A stretch of DNA of 64,000 nucleotides from Lysobacteraceae bacterium CU05-9 (GCA_007556525.1 SWJS01000002.1:248001-312000); one strand, 5' to 3'. Counted from the stretch's first letter, positions 40,692 through 49,515 are shown. Notes: generated by a model not told the origin, from the sequence alone. Made by a program: numbers and translations.

Positions 40692-41693
40692 TCACTCCTC
40701 CACCCGGACTTCGCGGAACATGCCGCTTTCCATGTGATAGAACAGATGGCAGTGATAGGCCCACCGGCCGAGCGCATCGGCTCGAACGCGATAACTGCGT
40801 TTAGTGCCAGGTGGCATATCCACTGTGTGCTTGCGGACCATGAAGTTGCCGTCTGCATCTTCGAGATCGCTCCAGAGACCGTGCAAGTGAATCGGGTGAC
40901 TCATCATCGTGTCGTTGACAAGCACGATTCGCAGACGCTCACCGTAAGTCATTCGCAACGGTTCCGCTTGTGCGAACTTGACCCCATTAAAGGACCAAGC
41001 AAACCTCTCCATGTGTCCCGTCAGGTGCAGCTCGACCTCGCGGCCCGGTTCGCGACCGTCCGGATCCTCGAACAACGACTTCAGCCGGCTGTAAGTCAGC
41101 ACGTCGCGGTCATTCCCGCGCAGGCCAATGCCGGGATCGTCGAGCTTGTGAGTCGGCGTCATCGTCTGCATGTCCACTAACGGGTTGTTGGTTTCCGAGG
41201 CGGGGTGCGAAACCATTCCGGCCATACCGGCCATGGAATGACCCGCATGCTCGGAAGCGTCCGGTGCCACCGGTGCAGGTGTCTCTCCACCACCATGCAT
41301 GGAGTGATCGCCACCGGACATGTCGTGGTCATGACCCATGTCGGCCATGGTCAGCAACGGTTTCGGATCCAGTTCCGGAATCGGTGCCCGCAAACCCTGC
41401 CGCACTGCTAAGGAGCCGGCGACATATCCAGTTCTGCCAGAGTCCTGCGCAAAGACGGTAAATGCGTCTTGACCGGTTGGCTCGACAAGCACGTCAAAGG
41501 TTTCGGCGGCGGCGATCCGGAACTCATCAACGGACACGGGGTGAACGTACTGACCATCAGCGGCAACTACCGTCATTTTCAATCCGGGAATGCGGACATC
41601 GAAATACGTCATGGCGGAGCCGTTGATGAAACGCAGCAGTACTTTTTCGCCGGGAACGAAGGTACCGTTCCAGTTAGCCAATGTCGTACCGCG
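40692..41693 (-). pseudogene. copA: Multicopper oxidase CopA, C-terminal half, truncated by IS30
   Basis: About 333 codons of CopA ending at 40692. They retain LRFINGSAMTYFDVRIPGLKM, a Met/His-rich insert (MGHDHDMSGGDHSMHGG), the MSHPIHLHG type-2/3 copper motif and the terminal WAYHCHLFYHMESGMF type-1/3 site. Homology to the intact CopA at 44178 is continuous back to the codons for GTTL-A-NWNG, one or two codons from base 41693, where the IS30 end begins. The N-terminal ~290 residues, with the Tat signal and first two cupredoxin domains, are absent and do not appear beyond the IS. It cannot make a working oxidase. Confidence 0.9.
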
Positions 41694-42711
41694 GTCTCAA
41701 GATTCAAGTGCGACACAAGGTGATGAGAATTTCGCCAGTTCCTCGGCCATTGCTTCTTCCGGGCTTTTCCAGCCCAGTGTTTTACGTGGCCGTCCATTGA
41801 GCAGGCGTGCAATATCGTTGAGCAGGGTTTGACTGGCTATTGACAGATCCGTCCCCTTTGGCAGGAACTGGCGCAGCAGGCCATTGGTGTTCTCATTGCT
41901 GCCGCGCTGCCAAGGGGCATGCGGGTCGCAGAACCAGATATTCATGTTTATCCGCTTGCTCAAGGCATCAAAACAGGCCAACTCGCTACCGCGGTCATAG
42001 GTCAGGCTCTCACGTAGGAAGGCTGGCAGTTTCTTTATCTGGCGGCTGAAGCCCTCCAGTGCATCTGCTGCTGTACAGCCGTCCATCCGGCAGAGGATGA
42101 CGAAGCGTGTCTTGCGCTCCACCAATACGCCCACGGCCGAGCGGTTGAAGGCGCCCTTGATCAGATCGCCTTCCCAGTGGCCAGGCAGCAGTCGTTGCTC
42201 AATTTCCTCGGGACGGTGCTTGATGCTCAGCTCTTCCGGGACGAAGGTCTTGGCTGCGGCCGACTTGCGGCCTGGGCCGCGCGTCGGCTTGGCTTGCCGC
42301 AGCGCTTCCACCATGGCCTGCTTGAGTCCGCCGCGTGGCTGGGCATAGATGGCCGCGTAAATTGTTTCGTGGCTGACAAGGCCAGGACGGATGGACTCAG
42401 GCATCTGGCGGAGTTTGGCGGCAATCTGCTGCGGTGACCAGCGCCTGTAGACAAGGTGATCGTGGACGTATTGATAAAGCCTGCTTCCGGCCACCAACCG
42501 CTTCATTGGTCTGCAACGGCTGCGGCGTCGGCGATAGCTGAGAGCGGCCTGGCTGGCGTTGTACGCAGCTTGATCGCAGCGCCGGAGCTCTCGCGAAACA
42601 GTGGCTGCCGAACGCCCAAGGCGCAGACCGATCGCTCGCAAACTGCTGCCGTTCTGCCGCTCGATCATGATTACGGCCCGATATGGGGGCGTTGCACTTG
42701 GAAGTTGAGTC
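41694..42711 (-). mobile_element. IS30-family insertion sequence
   Basis: About 1018 bp containing one transposase gene. The ends are imperfect inverted repeats: GTCTCAAGATTCAAGTGCGA at 41694 and, on the opposite strand from 42711, GACTCAACTTCCAAGTGCAA (15 of 20 identical). The transposase stop lies inside the left repeat. No matching target duplication is obvious: the left flank is copA sequence, the right flank is unrelated. G+C changes from about mid-50s on the left to mid-60s on the right of this element. Confidence 0.85.
41697..42668 (-). CDS. IS30-family transposase
   Basis: 323 residues. N-terminal helix-turn-helix (SSLRAIGLRLGRSAATVSREL), then a DDE integrase-like core: first Asp in GHWEGDLIKG (about 170), second in TYDRGSELA (about 227), glutamate in PWQRGSNENTNGLLRQFLP (about 262). 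A short in-frame extension without ATG exists upstream to a TAG inside the right repeat. The ORF is intact, so the element could be active. Confidence 0.93.
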   Translation of the reverse strand: MIERQNGSSLRAIGLRLGRSAATVSRELRRCDQAAYNASQAALSYRRRRSRCRPMKRLVAGSRLYQYVHDHLVYRRWSPQQIAAKLRQMPESIRPGLVSHETIYAAIYAQPRGGLKQAMVEALRQAKPTRGPGRKSAAAKTFVPEELSIKHRPEEIEQRLLPGHWEGDLIKGAFNRSAVGVLVERKTRFVILCRMDGCTAADALEGFSRQIKKLPAFLRESLTYDRGSELACFDALSKRINMNIWFCDPHAPWQRGSNENTNGLLRQFLPKGTDLSIASQTLLNDIARLLNGRPRKTLGWKSPEEAMAEELAKFSSPCVALES

Positions 42712-43109
42712 TAAGAGGTTCCTAGACTACTGCGGGACACCGAATCGCAATCACCCTCGATCTAATATGCTACCCGCCATATGCTAACCGTGATAAACAT
42801 CCCTAATCCCCTGCCCTATCGATGTTCGCTTCCGGCCAAAGCGGCCTACGATCACGGCGCCGGTATCGTTTACTCGGCGCCCCAACGGCTAGCTGTTGCT
42901 GAGCGATTTCAGGTCAGCGACGAACTGCTCGGGATGCGGTGGGTGTGGTAGACCATGACCAACGGGGGCATCCTCCGCCGCGCGAGGAAATCGCCCGGCG
43001 CGCGCCGCAATGACAACGTGTACGTACGGGCCACGTGGAGATTCCGGGCGACCCTGGTGATCGTGAGGCGACAGGCTTCGGCTGGCCGGACCCGCGCGCA
43101 CAGCAGACA
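42712..43109. other. Junction stretch without a recognised gene
   Basis: About 400 bases between the IS30 right end and the CDF gene. No CopA coding continues here in any frame, although the truncated copA would require it if the IS had simply inserted. Base composition rises across the stretch. The open frames on the minus strand here are GC-rich shadows of the exporter. No promoter is clear. Confidence 0.55.
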
Positions 43110-44042
43110 ATGGTCCCCATGAAACCCCATGACAGACCGGCCGAAGCCACGCCGGACCTGAGGAAGTACGCGTGGCTGGCGATCGTGACGGCGGTGCTGA
43201 CGGTGCTGCTCAAGGGCAGTGCCTGGGCGATCACCGGCTCGGTGGGCCTGCTGTCGGACGCCGCCGAATCGATGGTCAACCTCGTGGCCGCCATCGTGGC
43301 CCTGGTCTCGCTGACCATCGCCGCCCAGCCGGCCGACGACGACCACCACTTCGGCCACAGCAAGGCGGAGTATTTCTCCGCCGCGCTGGAAGGGATCATG
43401 ATCTTCGTCGCCGCGGCCTCGATCATCTACTTGGGCATCGATCGCCTGCTCAATCCGCGGCCACTGGGAGCCCTCGGCATCGGCCTCGCCATTTCGATCG
43501 TGGCCGCCGTCCTCAACGGTGTCGTCGGGCGGATCCTGATCCAGGTCGGCACCGAGCACCGCTCCATCACCCTGCGCGCCGACGGCAAGCATCTGATGAT
43601 GGCCGACGTGTACACCTCGGTCGGGGTCGTGGTGGGCCTGGGGTTGGCGTGGCTGACAGGCTGGAACTGGCTGGATCCGGTGATCGCGATCCTGGTGGGC
43701 GTGAACATCCTGGTTGTCGGCTACCGGCTGATGTCCGAATCCGCCTCCGGCCTGATGGACGCGACCCTGTCCCCCGAGGACAACGCCCGGATCCAGGCCA
43801 TCCTGGACGCGCACGCCGAACCGGGCCGGATCGAATTCCACGCCGTGCGCACGCGCGAGTCCGGGGCCCGCCAGTTCATGGAGATGCGCATGCTGGTGCC
43901 CGGCGACTGGACGGTGCTGCGCGGGCATGACGCCATGGAAGACCTGGTGGAGAAGATCGTGGCGGAGTTTCCCGCCATGCGCGTGACCGGGCACCTGGAA
44001 CCGGTCTCCGATCCCCGCAGCTACGAAGACATGGCCCTGTAG
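43110..44042 (+). CDS. Cation diffusion facilitator (CDF/CzcD-like) metal exporter
   Basis: 310 residues from ATG 43110 (another ATG at 43119; neither has a strong ribosome site). Six membrane helices. Metal-site residues lie in GLLSDAAESMVN (helix II, D/xxxD-type) and MADVYTSVGVVVG (helix V), with HHFGHSKAEYFSA between them. The C-terminal cytoplasmic domain contains HAVRTRESGARQFMEMRMLVP. It exports divalent cations (Zn, Co, Cd, Fe or Mn, not decidable here) by proton antiport. It leads the island, upstream of and in line with copA. Confidence 0.9.
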   Translation: MVPMKPHDRPAEATPDLRKYAWLAIVTAVLTVLLKGSAWAITGSVGLLSDAAESMVNLVAAIVALVSLTIAAQPADDDHHFGHSKAEYFSAALEGIMIFVAAASIIYLGIDRLLNPRPLGALGIGLAISIVAAVLNGVVGRILIQVGTEHRSITLRADGKHLMMADVYTSVGVVVGLGLAWLTGWNWLDPVIAILVGVNILVVGYRLMSESASGLMDATLSPEDNARIQAILDAHAEPGRIEFHAVRTRESGARQFMEMRMLVPGDWTVLRGHDAMEDLVEKIVAEFPAMRVTGHLEPVSDPRSYEDMAL

Positions 44043-44177
44043 CCGAAAAGCGGGAGGCGACGTTGGGTCAGGCAGGCGACGAAGACCCGCGGCTCGATCC
44101 CCCGTGCGTTGTCACTGTATTCATCCGGAGTTTATATCCGCACGTATACTAAGGGGCATGCCTTTCCCGGAGTTCCC

Positions 44178-46031
44178 ATGTCATCCGATTCTTTCGGCCG
44201 TGCCGAGGGGCTGTCTGCCCCGTCGCGCCGCCGCTTCGTCCAGGGCCTTGCTGTTGGCGGGGCCGTCGCAACCTTGGGCCTGTGGCCCCGTTCCAGCTGG
44301 GCCGTCAAGGCCGAGGGCCTGCCCAACGTGCTCTCGGGCACCGATTTCGACCTGACCATCGGCGAGACGCCGATGAACTTCACCGGCGCCACGCGCCCTG
44401 CGATCACGGTCAACGGATCCGTTCCGGCGCCGCTGCTGCGCTGGCGCGAGGGCACCACCGTCAACCTGCGGGTCCGCAATGCCCTGCCGCCCGGTTCCAT
44501 CCATGGCGACCAGACATCGATCCACTGGCACGGCATCCTGCTGCCGGCGGACATGGACGGCGTGCCCGGGCTGAGCTTCAACGGCATCCACCGCGGCGAG
44601 ACCTACCATTACCGCTTCAACGTCGTGCAAGGCGGCACCTACTGGTACCACAGCCATTCCGGTTTCCAGGAGCAGGCCGGTCTTTACGGGCCGCTGGTGA
44701 TCGAGCCGCTGGAACCCGAGCCCTTCGCCTATGACCGCGACTACGTGGTCATGCTCAGCGACTGGACCGACCTCGATCCGAACAGCCTGTTCGCCAGACT
44801 CAAGAAGCGGTCGGATTTCGACAACTTCTCCAAGCAGACGGTTGGCGACTTCTTCGATGACGTGAAGCAGCACGGCCTGGCCGCCACGGTCGAAGACCGC
44901 AAGATGTGGGGCCAGATGCGGATGACCCCGACCGACCTGTCGGACGTCAACGGCAACACCTATACCTTCCTCATGAACGGCACGACCTCGCTCGGCAACT
45001 GGACCGGGCTGTTCCGGTCGGGCGAGAAGGTCCGCCTCCGTTTCATCAACGGGTCGGCAATGACGTACTTCGATGTGCGCATCCCGGGCCTGAAGATGAC
45101 GGTGGTCGCGGCCGATGGACAGTACGTCCGCCCGGTCACGGTCGATGAGTTCCGCATCGCCACCGCTGAAACGTTCGACGTCATTGTCGAGCCGACCGGG
45201 CAGGATGCGTTCACCATTTTTGCCCAGGACAGCGGCCGGACCGGCTATATCAGCGGCACGCTGGCCGTCAGGGAAGGGCTGCGGGCACCCGTGCCCAACG
45301 TCGACCCCAAGCCGCTCCTCACCATGGACGATATGGGCCACGGCGGCATGGGCGGCGGCGGTCACGACATGTCCTCGATGTCACACGGTGCGATGGCCGG
45401 CGGTGCGATGGCCGGGATGGACCACAGCGGCCACGACATGTCGTCGATGGCCGGAGGCGCAATGGCCGGCGGAAGCATGGCCGGGATGGATCACGGTGCC
45501 GGCGGGATGCAGGAACACCCTGCGAGCGAAACCGGCAACCCGCTGGTCGACATGCAGACGATGGCGCCCGCGCCCAGGCTGGATGACCCGGGCATCGGCC
45601 TGCGCGACAACGGCCGCCGCGTGCTCACCTACGCCGATCTGCGGAGCACGTTCCGCGATCCCGACGGGCGCGAACCCGGCCGCACGGTCGAGTTGCACCT
45701 GACCGGCCACATGGAGCGCTTCGCCTGGTCCTTTGACGGCGTGAAGTTCGCTGACGCGGAGCCCCTGCGCCTCAACTACGGCGAGCGCATGCGGATCGTG
45801 CTGGTCAACGACACGATGATGTCGCATCCGATCCACCTCCACGGCATGTGGAGCGACCTCGAGGACGAGTCCGGCAACTTCATGGTGCGCAAGCACACTA
45901 TCGACATGCCGCCGGGCACCCGACGCAGTTACCGGGTGCGTGCCGACGCGCTCGGCCGCTGGGCATACCACTGCCACCTGCTTTACCACATGGAAGCCGG
46001 CATGTTCCGCGAAGTGCGGGTGGAGGAATGA
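44178..46031 (+). CDS. copA: Multicopper oxidase CopA (periplasmic copper resistance)
   Basis: 617 residues from ATG 44178 with GGAG 6 bases before. The twin-arginine signal SRRRFVQGLAVGGAVATLG (about 17-35) sends it folded to the periplasm. Cupredoxin copper motifs: HWHGILLP (about 117), WYHSHSGFQEQ (about 158), MSHPIHLHG and WAYHCHLLYHMEAGMF at the C-terminus. A Met/His/Gly-rich segment (about 395-450) of MDHSGHDM-type units probably stores Cu(I). It oxidises Cu(I) to less toxic Cu(II). A TATACT -10-like box is at 44145-44150. Start of copB overlaps its stop (ATGA). Confidence 0.95.
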   Translation: MSSDSFGRAEGLSAPSRRRFVQGLAVGGAVATLGLWPRSSWAVKAEGLPNVLSGTDFDLTIGETPMNFTGATRPAITVNGSVPAPLLRWREGTTVNLRVRNALPPGSIHGDQTSIHWHGILLPADMDGVPGLSFNGIHRGETYHYRFNVVQGGTYWYHSHSGFQEQAGLYGPLVIEPLEPEPFAYDRDYVVMLSDWTDLDPNSLFARLKKRSDFDNFSKQTVGDFFDDVKQHGLAATVEDRKMWGQMRMTPTDLSDVNGNTYTFLMNGTTSLGNWTGLFRSGEKVRLRFINGSAMTYFDVRIPGLKMTVVAADGQYVRPVTVDEFRIATAETFDVIVEPTGQDAFTIFAQDSGRTGYISGTLAVREGLRAPVPNVDPKPLLTMDDMGHGGMGGGGHDMSSMSHGAMAGGAMAGMDHSGHDMSSMAGGAMAGGSMAGMDHGAGGMQEHPASETGNPLVDMQTMAPAPRLDDPGIGLRDNGRRVLTYADLRSTFRDPDGREPGRTVELHLTGHMERFAWSFDGVKFADAEPLRLNYGERMRIVLVNDTMMSHPIHLHGMWSDLEDESGNFMVRKHTIDMPPGTRRSYRVRADALGRWAYHCHLLYHMEAGMFREVRVEE

Positions 46032-47236
46032 GCGCCATGATCGGTTCCAGCCGCCAGCCCCTGGCCATCGGCCTGGCCTCCGCACTGTGGCTTGCCGCTG
46101 GGTTCGCGCCCGCGTGGGCGCAGGAGACAGACCATGCCTCGCACCATCCGGAAGCGAAGCCGGCTCCAGCTGCGACACCATCGTCACCTGAGCCTGTTGA
46201 CCCACACGCCGGCCACCAGCCGACTCCGACAGACACGATGTCCGATGATCACGGGGCCATGGACCACGGCTCCATGAAACATGGGGCCGCGGACACTGCC
46301 GGCAGCGATCACTCCACGATGGATCACTCCACGATGGATCACTCCACGATGGATCACTCCACGATGGATCACTCCACGATGGATCACTCCACGATGGACC
46401 ACTCGGCGATGGACCACTCCACGATGGACCACTCCGAGATGGATCACTCTGGCATGGACCACGCGTCGATGGGCCATCAGCCTGGTGCCAGCCAGGATCT
46501 TCCGGCGACCGCGGAGCCGCACGAGCCCATTCCTGTCATCACCCCGGCCGATCGAGCCGCGGCCTTCCAGGACCTCGACGAGCACGTGATGCACGGCACG
46601 TCGATCAACTCCTACTGGGCGCTTGATCGGCTCGAGGCGTGGGACGCGGATGAGGACGGCACCGGCATAGCCTGGGAAGCGAAAGCCTGGGTCGGCTCCG
46701 ATTTGAACCGGCTCTGGCTCCGCAGCGAAGGCGAGCGTGCGGGCGGATCCACCGAGTCGGCGGATGTGGAAGTCCTGTACGGCCGTGCGATCGCACCATG
46801 GTGGGACGCAGTGGCCGGTGTCCGCCACGATTTCGGTTTTGGCGGTGGCCCGTCGCGCACCTATGCCGCGCTTGGCGTCATTGGTCTTGCCCCGTACAAG
46901 TTCGAAGTCGAAGCCACGGCCTACCTGGGCGAGTCCGGCCAGGTCGGACTCGGGGCGGAAGCCGAATACGAAATGCTGTTCACCAACCGGCTGATCGGCC
47001 AGTGGCTGGTCGAGGGCGAAGCCTGGAGCAAGGACGATCCGGCGGTTGGAATCGGCAGCGGGCTGAGCAAGGTCGAAGCCGGTTTCCGCCTGCGCTACGA
47101 GTTCCATCGGCAGTTCGCTCCCTACGTCGGGGTGGTGTGGGAGCGTGCCTACGGGGGCACGGCGGACCAACGTCGCGCGCAGTCCGGTGACATCGACGAC
47201 ACCCGGATCGTCGCCGGCGTTCGAATCTGGTTCTGA
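46028..47236 (+). CDS. copB: Copper resistance outer-membrane protein CopB
   Basis: 402 residues from ATG 46028, overlapping the copA stop with GGAGG just before. Signal peptide ending AWAQE, a Pro/His-rich stretch, about a dozen MDHST-like repeats (about 97-153) and a C-terminal barrel domain (WWDAVAGVRHDFGFGGG, GLAPYKFEVEATAYLG, ending GVRIWF). It is the outer-membrane partner of CopA. It is longer than the lower-GC copy at 39679 because of the repeat region, and the two differ widely at DNA level. Confidence 0.94.
   Translation: MSAMIGSSRQPLAIGLASALWLAAGFAPAWAQETDHASHHPEAKPAPAATPSSPEPVDPHAGHQPTPTDTMSDDHGAMDHGSMKHGAADTAGSDHSTMDHSTMDHSTMDHSTMDHSTMDHSTMDHSAMDHSTMDHSEMDHSGMDHASMGHQPGASQDLPATAEPHEPIPVITPADRAAAFQDLDEHVMHGTSINSYWALDRLEAWDADEDGTGIAWEAKAWVGSDLNRLWLRSEGERAGGSTESADVEVLYGRAIAPWWDAVAGVRHDFGFGGGPSRTYAALGVIGLAPYKFEVEATAYLGESGQVGLGAEAEYEMLFTNRLIGQWLVEGEAWSKDDPAVGIGSGLSKVEAGFRLRYEFHRQFAPYVGVVWERAYGGTADQRRAQSGDIDDTRIVAGVRIWF
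46306..46470 (+). repeat. 15-bp tandem repeats encoding MDHST units in copB
   Basis: The unit ATGGATCACTCCACG occurs about six times almost identically from 46318 to 46405, with diverged copies to about 46470. Each encodes M-D-H-S-T, diverging to MDHSA, MDHSE, MDHSG and MDHAS. It is the same protein repeat as in the 55% GC copy, but with a different DNA unit, so both arrays expanded independently. Confidence 0.85.
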
Positions 47237-47249
47237 TGGGAGAACATAC

Positions 47250-48020
47250 ATGCAACTGAAGACACGCAAGCGTGTTTGGTTGATCGGGGTTCCGCTGGTT
47301 GTCGTGGCCGGTACGGCGGGCTTCATCTGGGGCGGCGTGTACAACGTCGCCGCCGATGACATGCACACGAAGCCCGTGCAGTTCCTGCTCGAAACCGCAC
47401 GCGAGCGCTCCATCGTGGCACGTCTGGGACAGCTGAACGTGCCGTCGGATTTGGACGATCGCACACGGATCGTCCAGGGCGCGGGCAATTATGCGGCCAT
47501 GTGCGCAGGGTGCCACTTGGCTCCGTCGATGGCCGAAACCGAGTTGAGCCAGGGCCTGTATCCCACGCCGCCGGACCTCAGCAAACACAAGGTCGACGTG
47601 GCCAAAGCGTTCTGGGTGATCAAGCACGGGATCAAGGCTAGCGGCATGCCCGCCTGGGGCAAGAACATGGGGGACGAGTACATCTGGAACATGGCCGCGT
47701 TCCTGCAGATGCTGCCCACGCTCGACGCGACTGCGTACAAGGAACTTGTCGACAGCAGCGAGGGCCATTCGCATGGCGGCGGCGAGACGCAAGGCCACCA
47801 TGACGACGAAAAGGCCGAGGATCACCCTGCCCCATCCGAGCCGGGCAACAACTCCATGCCGCACGCGCACCCGCCGGGCGTGGACGACGATCACCACGGC
47901 CCGACACTCAGCGACACGGAAGTCGGGTTGGTGGACCACCGCCATCCCAACGGCAAGGTGGAGTCGCACCCTGCACCACACACGCCCGTGGCCGGTGACG
48001 GCCATGCGCACACCCATTGA
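47250..48020 (+). CDS. Membrane-anchored cytochrome c with His-rich tail
   Basis: 256 residues from ATG 47250; 13 bases after copB. An N-terminal anchor (WLIGVPLVVVAGTAGFIWGG) precedes one c-type heme motif CAGCH (about 88) with a distal Met in ASGMPAWG (about 133). The C-terminal third (about 170-256) is rich in His, Asp and Pro (SEGHSHGGGETQGHHDDEKA) and could bind metal. Similar cytochromes sit after copB in other xanthomonad copper islands. It may carry electrons from CopA or protect respiration; that role is inference. Confidence 0.87.
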   Translation: MQLKTRKRVWLIGVPLVVVAGTAGFIWGGVYNVAADDMHTKPVQFLLETARERSIVARLGQLNVPSDLDDRTRIVQGAGNYAAMCAGCHLAPSMAETELSQGLYPTPPDLSKHKVDVAKAFWVIKHGIKASGMPAWGKNMGDEYIWNMAAFLQMLPTLDATAYKELVDSSEGHSHGGGETQGHHDDEKAEDHPAPSEPGNNSMPHAHPPGVDDDHHGPTLSDTEVGLVDHRHPNGKVESHPAPHTPVAGDGHAHTH

Positions 48021-48039
48021 TCTCCTTGGAGCCCACGCA

Positions 48040-48549
48040 ATGAACGCAACAGCAATCTCGTTCACCCTCGCACTGGCACTGGCCGTCGTGTCCCCCGCAA
48101 TGGCGCAGGCGACACAGCCGCACGCACATCACCCCGCTGCCGCGGCATCTGCGGACGTCGACGTCCCAGTCACTGCAGAGGCCGCGGTCGCCGTAGCGGA
48201 GCGTTTCAACAGCGCCCTGTCCAGCGGCGATCTGGCCACGGTCGAAGCCCTGCTCGCTGCCGACGTTCTCATCCTCGAGTCCGGGGGCGCCGAACACAGC
48301 CGCGAGGAATACATGGGCCATCACGCAGTCAGCGATGCGGCGTTCCTCAAGGGCGCCCATCGCCAGCTGCTCCGTCAGCGTGCACGAACCGCTGGCGAGT
48401 TCGCGTGGGTCGGAACCGAAAGCGAGCTGCACGCCCAGAAGGACGGCAAGCCACTGACCGTCCAGAGCACCGAAACGATGGTGCTGAAGCAGACCGCCGA
48501 CGGCTGGCGGATCGTCCACATCCACTGGTCCTCGCGGACCAAGCGCTGA
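48040..48549 (+). CDS. SnoaL/DUF4440-like periplasmic protein
   Basis: 169 residues from ATG 48040, 19 bases after the cytochrome gene. Signal peptide MNATAISFTLALALAVVSPAMAQA, a short His-rich stretch (HAHHPAAAA), then a cone-shaped SnoaL/NTF2-type domain (AVAVAERFNSALSSGDLATVEALLAADVLILESGG cut to typical parts, ending GWRIVHIHWSS). Such domains bind small ligands or catalyse simple reactions. No active site can be assigned. It is within the copper operon but has no clear copper site apart from the N-terminal histidines. Confidence 0.85.
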   Translation: MNATAISFTLALALAVVSPAMAQATQPHAHHPAAAASADVDVPVTAEAAVAVAERFNSALSSGDLATVEALLAADVLILESGGAEHSREEYMGHHAVSDAAFLKGAHRQLLRQRARTAGEFAWVGTESELHAQKDGKPLTVQSTETMVLKQTADGWRIVHIHWSSRTKR

Positions 48550-48563
48550 GTCGAGAGTTTGAA

Positions 48564-49088
48564 ATGACTACGCTCAGATTGCACCGCCTGACTTTTGTGG
48601 TCCTTGCCGTGGCTGGTCTGGGTGCTTGCACCCAGGATGCTTCATCCGCGCAACCCACAACCTCGCCCTCCGCACAGGTTGTCGTCCAATCAGCCGACGC
48701 GACTCCAGCAGCCCTGCCACGCATGACCGTCCACAAGACCCCGACCTGCGGGTGCTGCGGTGCCTGGATCGACCACGTGCAGAAGGCGGGCTTCACCGTG
48801 GATGTGCACGACATGGATGACCTGGGTCCGGTCAAGGAACGGCTGGGTGTCCCCTATGCAAAGGGCTCCTGCCACACGGCCGAGATCGGCGGATACGTCA
48901 TCGAAGGCCACGTCCCGGCCGCGGACATCAAGCGTCTCCTCGAAGAAAAGCCGGACGCACGCGGCCTGGTCCTCCCAGGGATGCCGCTTGGTTCTCCCGG
49001 CATGGAGGTTCCGGAGGGGCGACAGCAGCCGTACACGGTCGAGCTGGTCCATCGCGACGGAACCACTGAACCGTTCGCACAGCACTGA
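48564..49088 (+). CDS. DUF411 periplasmic metal-binding lipoprotein
   Basis: 174 residues from ATG 48564. The lipobox AGLGAC places a lipidated cysteine near residue 22. The DUF411 domain follows with the hallmark HKTPTCGCCGAWIDHVQKAG (CxCC, about 60-65), the conserved KGSCHTAEIGGYVIEGHVPA and GMPLGSPGME. DUF411 proteins occur in copper and silver resistance clusters and are thought to bind the metal through these cysteines. Located between the SnoaL-like and the Cys-rich four-helix gene. Confidence 0.9.
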   Translation: MTTLRLHRLTFVVLAVAGLGACTQDASSAQPTTSPSAQVVVQSADATPAALPRMTVHKTPTCGCCGAWIDHVQKAGFTVDVHDMDDLGPVKERLGVPYAKGSCHTAEIGGYVIEGHVPAADIKRLLEEKPDARGLVLPGMPLGSPGMEVPEGRQQPYTVELVHRDGTTEPFAQH

Positions 49089-49158
49089 TCCGTCGCAGCA
49101 ACAGGGGGCGGTGTTGCGGGCGCGCCGATTCTCGCCCGCAAGAAAGAAGGAGAACCAC

Positions 49159-49509
49159 ATGACTCACCATTCCGCCGCACACCGGTCCCAGGCCATGAAC
49201 GAGTGCATCGACAACTGCACGCAGTGTCATGACATCTGCCTGGAGACCATCAACTACTGCCTGACCAAAGGAGGTGCCCACGCGACCCCAGAGCACATTG
49301 CACTACTTGCGACGTGTGCCGATATCTGCGCAACCAGTGCCGACGCGATGCTGCGCGGTGCCAGCGCTCACGACGTGGTTTGCGGTGCCTGCGCGGAGAT
49401 CTGCCGCCAGTGCGCCGATGCATGCGACGCCATGAACGACCCGGAGATGGCGCGCTGCGCCGAAGTTTGTCGCCGTTGCGCGGAAAGCTGCAGCGCCATG
49501 GCGGCTTGA
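49159..49509 (+). CDS. Cys-rich four-helix-bundle copper-binding protein (Csp/DUF326 family)
   Basis: 116 residues from ATG 49159 with AAGGAGA just upstream. No signal peptide, so cytosolic. Sixteen cysteines recur in CxxxC patterns inside helices (NECIDNCTQCHDIC, CADICATSAD, CGACAEICRQCADAC, CAEVCRRCAESC), as in Csp3-type copper storage proteins where the bundle core binds many Cu(I). It would buffer cytosolic copper before export. A stem-loop follows the gene. Confidence 0.9.
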   Translation: MTHHSAAHRSQAMNECIDNCTQCHDICLETINYCLTKGGAHATPEHIALLATCADICATSADAMLRGASAHDVVCGACAEICRQCADACDAMNDPEMARCAEVCRRCAESCSAMAA

Positions 49510-49515
49510 CGCGTC

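Noticed and set aside
44109-44177. Upstream extension of CopA by 23 residues
   Set aside because: The ATG at 44178 has a good ribosome site and gives the twin-arginine signal near the N-terminus.
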